A stretch of DNA of 64,000 bases from Schistosoma mansoni. Its lineage: Eukaryota > Platyhelminthes > Trematoda > Strigeidida > Schistosomatidae. Made by a program: the position numbers and the translations under genes. The DNA is taken from assembly GCF_000237925.1 (NCBI RefSeq), contig NC_031500.1:17323753-17387752 (forward strand), written 5' to 3'. Position 1 is the stretch's first letter. Each line of letters begins with the position of its first letter. Below, piece after piece: positions 61,091 to 64,000 of the stretch. Below the pieces are notes generated by a model. That model searched no databases, was not told the origin of the DNA, and worked only from the letters and a program-made list of their open reading frames with translations.

Positions 61091-61299
61091 CCCCAGCTAA
61101 ATATTTTGCTTCATTTGCACATCGATTCAATCTCGAGACAATGTGGTCAGGATTTTAAATAAAAAGCCCACATTCACCTGATGGATACAAAGTTTAATTG
61201 GGAAAGATGGTCAGGGAAGATTGACAAAGCATGATAATAGCCCTTTTTTGTTGTGTCAACTGATTTCACTAGTTCTGATATTGTCAGTTCCAGATCAGA

Positions 61300-61505
61300 A
61301 GGGGTTTTTGTGGATATTTCAGTATTTTCATAGTTGAAATCATGAGTCAATTGAAGCTAGACCATCATCGAAAACCTGGAAGCACTGGACGGCCGTTTCG
61401 TCCAATTATGGGACTCCTCAGCAGTGCGCATCCACGATCCCGCACTCGCGATATTCCAGTGCTTCCAGGTTTTCCATGGTGGTCTAGCTTCAATTGACTA
61501 ATGAT
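61300..61505. mobile_element. Inverted pair of SINE copies
   Basis: A minus-strand copy (61300-61450) with an intact hammerhead meets a plus-strand tail fragment (about 61455-61505, TTCCAGTGCTTCCAGGTTTT). Located just before exon 2 of the CAP gene. Confidence 0.7.
61382..61427 (-). ncRNA. Type I hammerhead ribozyme, core intact
   Basis: Reversed: GCACTG, CTGAGGA, GTCC...GGAC, GAAA, a two-pair stem III, cleavage triplet GTC, CAGTGC. All core positions match the consensus; same design as 14423-14468. Confidence 0.78.
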
Positions 61506-61611
61506 TGTCAGTTATGTTGATATTTACTTAGATCTAAACTTAATCGACGATAACTCAATAAGTCCGTATTTCTATAAGTTCGTAAACTGTTGCTTTGATT
61601 CTATTTTATAG

Positions 61612-61742
61612 AAACGGGATAACACATTACAACAATATGTGGAACGTTATGTGAAACAGTGCGATCCAAGTATTACTTTAACAAAACAATATTTGAATAA
61701 TACACCTAGTGCGAATATTTCTGACAATAGAGATAATAAAAG
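61612..61742 (+). CDS. Venom-allergen-like protein, exon 2
   Basis: Acceptor TTTTATAG|AAACGG, donor AATAAAAG|GTATGA. 131 nt encode KRDNTLQQYVERYVKQCDPS, then ITLTKQYLNNTPSANISDNR and DNK. The YVERYVKQC stretch fits the second CAP helix, which normally ends in a conserved Cys. It lacks the usual His-containing segment after that Cys (HSxxxR-like). Confidence 0.65.
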
Positions 61743-61795
61743 GTATGATCATTGAAAAAGTTGCATCATCACTGTCATATTCTTTTTCATTTCAG

Positions 61796-61868
61796 TATAT
61801 TCAAAGTATGGTCCGCCAAATATGATCATTATAATTGCATTGTTCATAATTGTTCATCCTATAAACAG
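61796..61868 (+). CDS. Venom-allergen-like protein, exon 3
   Basis: Acceptor CATTTCAG|TATATT, donor AAACAG|GTAAAT, 73 nt, entered in phase 2 and left in phase 0. It encodes SIFKVWSAKYDHYNCIVHNC and SSYKQ: the W-x-x-E-like helix and the lead-in to the CAP signature. A 53-nt intron separates it from exon 2. Confidence 0.68.
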
Positions 61869-61929
61869 GTAAATAGTATGTAATTCTTACTCATAAATAT
61901 TTTAAAAATATAATCTACTAATTATAAGG

Positions 61930-62155
61930 TGCATCGGCCTCATGACTTCCGAAGGAATTCGGCTTTCATCATGAGACGTCATAATTATTCCTTCAGCTAC
62001 CAGGGCAGAGTTTAAATAATTTTTTCTGGTTAGCACTTTTTTAGCGAGTTGGTTTTCTACGGGATGGGGTCGCTAATCCCATGCCCAACCCTCCTCCTTT
62101 ACCCGGGCTTGGGACCAGCAGAAGCCCCCGGAGGAGCTACAGGTGGAGTCTACTA
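61930..62155 (-). repeat. Dispersed GC-rich repeat, copy 4
   Basis: Plus strand GGTGCATCGGCCTCATGACT, TCCGAAGGAATTCGGC, then GGTTTTCTACGGGATGGGGT and CCCGGAGGAGCTACAGG. Reverse orientation of 57970; in CAP-gene intron 3. Confidence 0.65.
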
Positions 62156-62159
62156 ATTA

Positions 62160-62700
62160 TAACGGAGTAAAGATTTGTCGGCTTGATTTGCTTGCGTCCC
62201 AGAGTTCATAATCCCTACAGAACTTATAATAAAATGGAATAGACATCGTATCACCAACAAGTTGGTCAGCCACATAAATTGTGCTCTTTTAAGAGCGATC
62301 TCCGAGCATTACCGTAAATACTTGTTGAATGGTCAGTGTAAAACAATCAGCAGCTTCATTCATCAATATCTCATAACCGCCAGATGTTTCTTGCAAAACC
62401 ATCTAAAATGCTGGCTAAGTCTGTGAGGAGGATATTCTGATCCAAAATATTGACACAATACTGGCTCTAGTAATTTAACGACTCAATCCTTATATCTATG
62501 TGTTAAATCATCACATGTATGATTCAGATCACTCACCCAATTTTATAAGTTATTATTGTCATTAATTGATTTGTTGTCTATCTCTTCACTGCTTATTATC
62601 AAGTTGATATTTATCTTTGTATACTTGATATCTATAATCAATTTTAACTTAACTTCTATGTATAAAACTTGGGATTAATCAGTCAATTATGTTCACCAGC
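62160..62700. other. CAP-gene intron 3, unassigned part
   Basis: AT-rich intron sequence without a recognised feature. Confidence 0.4.
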
Positions 62701-62704
62701 TTTA

Positions 62705-63105
62705 TGAGCAAAGATGGATAGTGGTTAACAGTGGAATCCAGGACGCGCGTTTCGTCCTATTTGCGTCTCGTCAGCCGGATGTACCTGCATCACAGAGTGG
62801 ATGTTCACTCTTGGACTCGAACCCAGTACTGTCCGCTTCCAACACCATCGCGTCACCCACTCAGCTACTGAATCCTGATAGCCACTTTCTTGTACATCCA
62901 GCTGATGAGTCCCAAATAGGATGAAACGCACGCACTGGATTCCACTGCTAGCCACTATCCATCTTTGCTCATAAAGCTTGTAACTTCAGGTAATATCGAG
63001 GCAGTCCGCACAGGATGCATATATGCCAACAAGAGACTGATCAATTGCAGTCTTAAATAACAATGGGAAGGAAGATACAAGTAAACTACACCAAGTGAAT
63101 TTAAT
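62705..63105. mobile_element. Inverted Sm-alpha-type pair
   Basis: A minus-strand copy (62705-62880) with tRNA-like head and a core CTGACGA / GGAC-GAAA with stem I changed (ATCCGG versus CTGGAT), then a plus-strand half (62890-62970) with CTGATGAGTCCCAAATAGGA, TGAAAC. The right extension (TATCGAGGCAGTCCGCACAG onward) matches 34520-34655. Confidence 0.65.
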
Positions 63106-63209
63106 CACGTTCACTGTTTAAAATTTTATTTATTTAATTTATACTACTATTATATTGTACGTAATTTAAAGTAAATTCTTCTTTTTTTACAATAAAATTA
63201 TACTTTCAG

Positions 63210-63307
63210 TTAATGGCATATAATACTAGAAATATTGCTTGTTCAATTGGTAATTGTAAAAGGCAAACTAATTCAAGCAATATTATACTATGTTACTATT
63301 CATCATT
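63210..63307 (+). CDS. Venom-allergen-like protein, exon 4
   Basis: Acceptor TACTTTCAG|TTAATG, donor TCATT|GTAAGT, 98 nt. It encodes LMAYNTRNIACSIGNCKRQT and NSSNIILCYYSS, matching the CAP signature region (Q-M/V-V-W-x-N-T-x-x-x-GC-x-x-x-C ... V-V-C-x-Y-S-P). The usual W reads Y-region and the G before the first C is A. Cysteines are kept. The gene must continue to the right with the C-terminal exon, which I did not find before the window ends. Confidence 0.7.
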
Positions 63308-63450
63308 GTAAGTTAATTAAGATTTGGGTGTATAATGATTATGCTTAATTCCTTTTTTTTCTTTTTTAAAATCATCATTCATTCAATTATGAAGATGTTT
63401 TGATATGTTTAATCTCATATAAATTAGTTAGAATAATTACAGTTTTAAGA

Positions 63451-63783
63451 TGTTGTAAGGACGGCTCGTCGGTAAACCCTAGGAAGCCTTAAGAAGCCCA
63501 GAAAGAGCCGAAGACATTCCATCCAATCACTGCTAGGGGAATATTCTAGAATGTCGACGTGTAGCTTCCCTATTGGATGGCTAAGAATGACCCCCTATGT
63601 GCCTATTGGTTGTCCGAAATGATGATTTACTCTCAGTCAAAAACTATAAATACATGAGATTTCTGTACTATATTTTGACACTGTTCTTTGGGGAATAAAA
63701 GTCCCTACTTACTAGTCTTCTGTTTTCTCTCTTGTGACGTTGCGGGTTCGATCGTTCAAATAGTCTAGTAGTACGCGGCATAG
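63451..63783 (+). mobile_element. Solo LTR-like element, 333 bp, 5-bp target duplication
   Basis: Starts TGTTGTAAGG and is flanked by TAAGA on both sides (63446-63450, 63784-63788). It contains a TATA box (CTATAAATAC, near 63646) and an AATAAA (63695-63700) at the spacing of an LTR promoter and poly(A) signal. The 3' terminus (GGCATAG) is not a clean CA end, so it may be mutated. Different family from the LTR at 531. Confidence 0.6.
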
Positions 63784-63789
63784 TAAGAA

Positions 63790-64000
63790 TCAAAGCTCTA
63801 GATATAACAGATGTATAACACATGATTGGACAACTGACAGATGCATTTCCAGTAGAGACCCGAGTCAGACAAGGTTGTCTACTCTCCCCATACAATGGAC
63901 ATCTCACAATCAATTAGATGATTTGGACTTCGCAGATGACCCAGCCCTCTTATCTCATACACACGAACAAATACAGACAAAGACAACAAATGTAGCAACA
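63790..64000 (+). pseudogene. RTE-like reverse transcriptase fragment
   Basis: On plus, ETRVRQGCLLSP (the QG motif) and, after a deletion and frameshift, LDDLDFADDPALLSHTHEQI with the FADD motif C. It runs off the window edge. Confidence 0.65.

Overview
The window is AT-rich eukaryotic nuclear DNA, almost certainly from a blood fluke (genus Schistosoma; species not determined). The reasons are tRNA-headed SINEs carrying hammerhead ribozymes of the Sm-alpha type, RTE-like and CR1-like non-LTR retrotransposons, a Penelope-like element, one very small intron beside very large repeat-filled introns, and a venom-allergen-like (CAP domain) gene. Most of the sequence is mobile DNA of different ages.

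Layout. 0-17 kb: a solo LTR, many 5'-truncated RTE copies, SINE copies (some head to head, some in a tandem block), a small EGF-like secreted or membrane protein gene on the minus strand, a 5S rRNA-derived fragment, a solo LTR with a perfect 5-bp target duplication, and a Penelope-like fragment with a GIY-YIG endonuclease. 17.5-21.4 kb: a tandem array of an 1185-bp unit, 3.25 copies with no differences seen by eye; each full copy carries one U5 snRNA gene on the plus strand. 22.1-45.85 kb: one host gene on the minus strand, a DEAD-box RNA helicase of the DDX24/MAK5 type. Ten exons join in phase to about 730 codons. Its introns hold nearly all the repeats there, including a full-length RTE with an intact 1016-codon ORF (37.1-40.1 kb). 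46-48.5 kb: decayed CR1-like fragments. 50.1-54.1 kb: a nearly intact CR1-like element with ORF1 (PHD-type zinc finger) and ORF2 (endonuclease plus reverse transcriptase). The two ORFs overlap across what looks like a textbook -1 ribosomal frameshift signal. 54.1-59.5 kb: mostly unassigned. 59.5-63.3 kb, running on to the right: four in-phase exons of a secreted CAP-superfamily (venom-allergen-like) gene, plus a solo LTR and an RTE fragment.

How the parts relate. The host functions visible are RNA metabolism (U5 snRNA for splicing, a DDX24-like helicase for ribosome biogenesis) and a secreted CAP-domain protein. The rest is a set of interacting mobile families. An autonomous RTE sits beside short derivatives made only of its 5' and 3' untranslated regions, two of which have clear target-site duplications. 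SINEs and the Penelope-like element carry hammerhead or hammerhead-like cores. The strongest candidates for undescribed biology are the frameshift signal in the CR1-like element (51281-51327), the RTE-derived non-autonomous family, and the U5 array.
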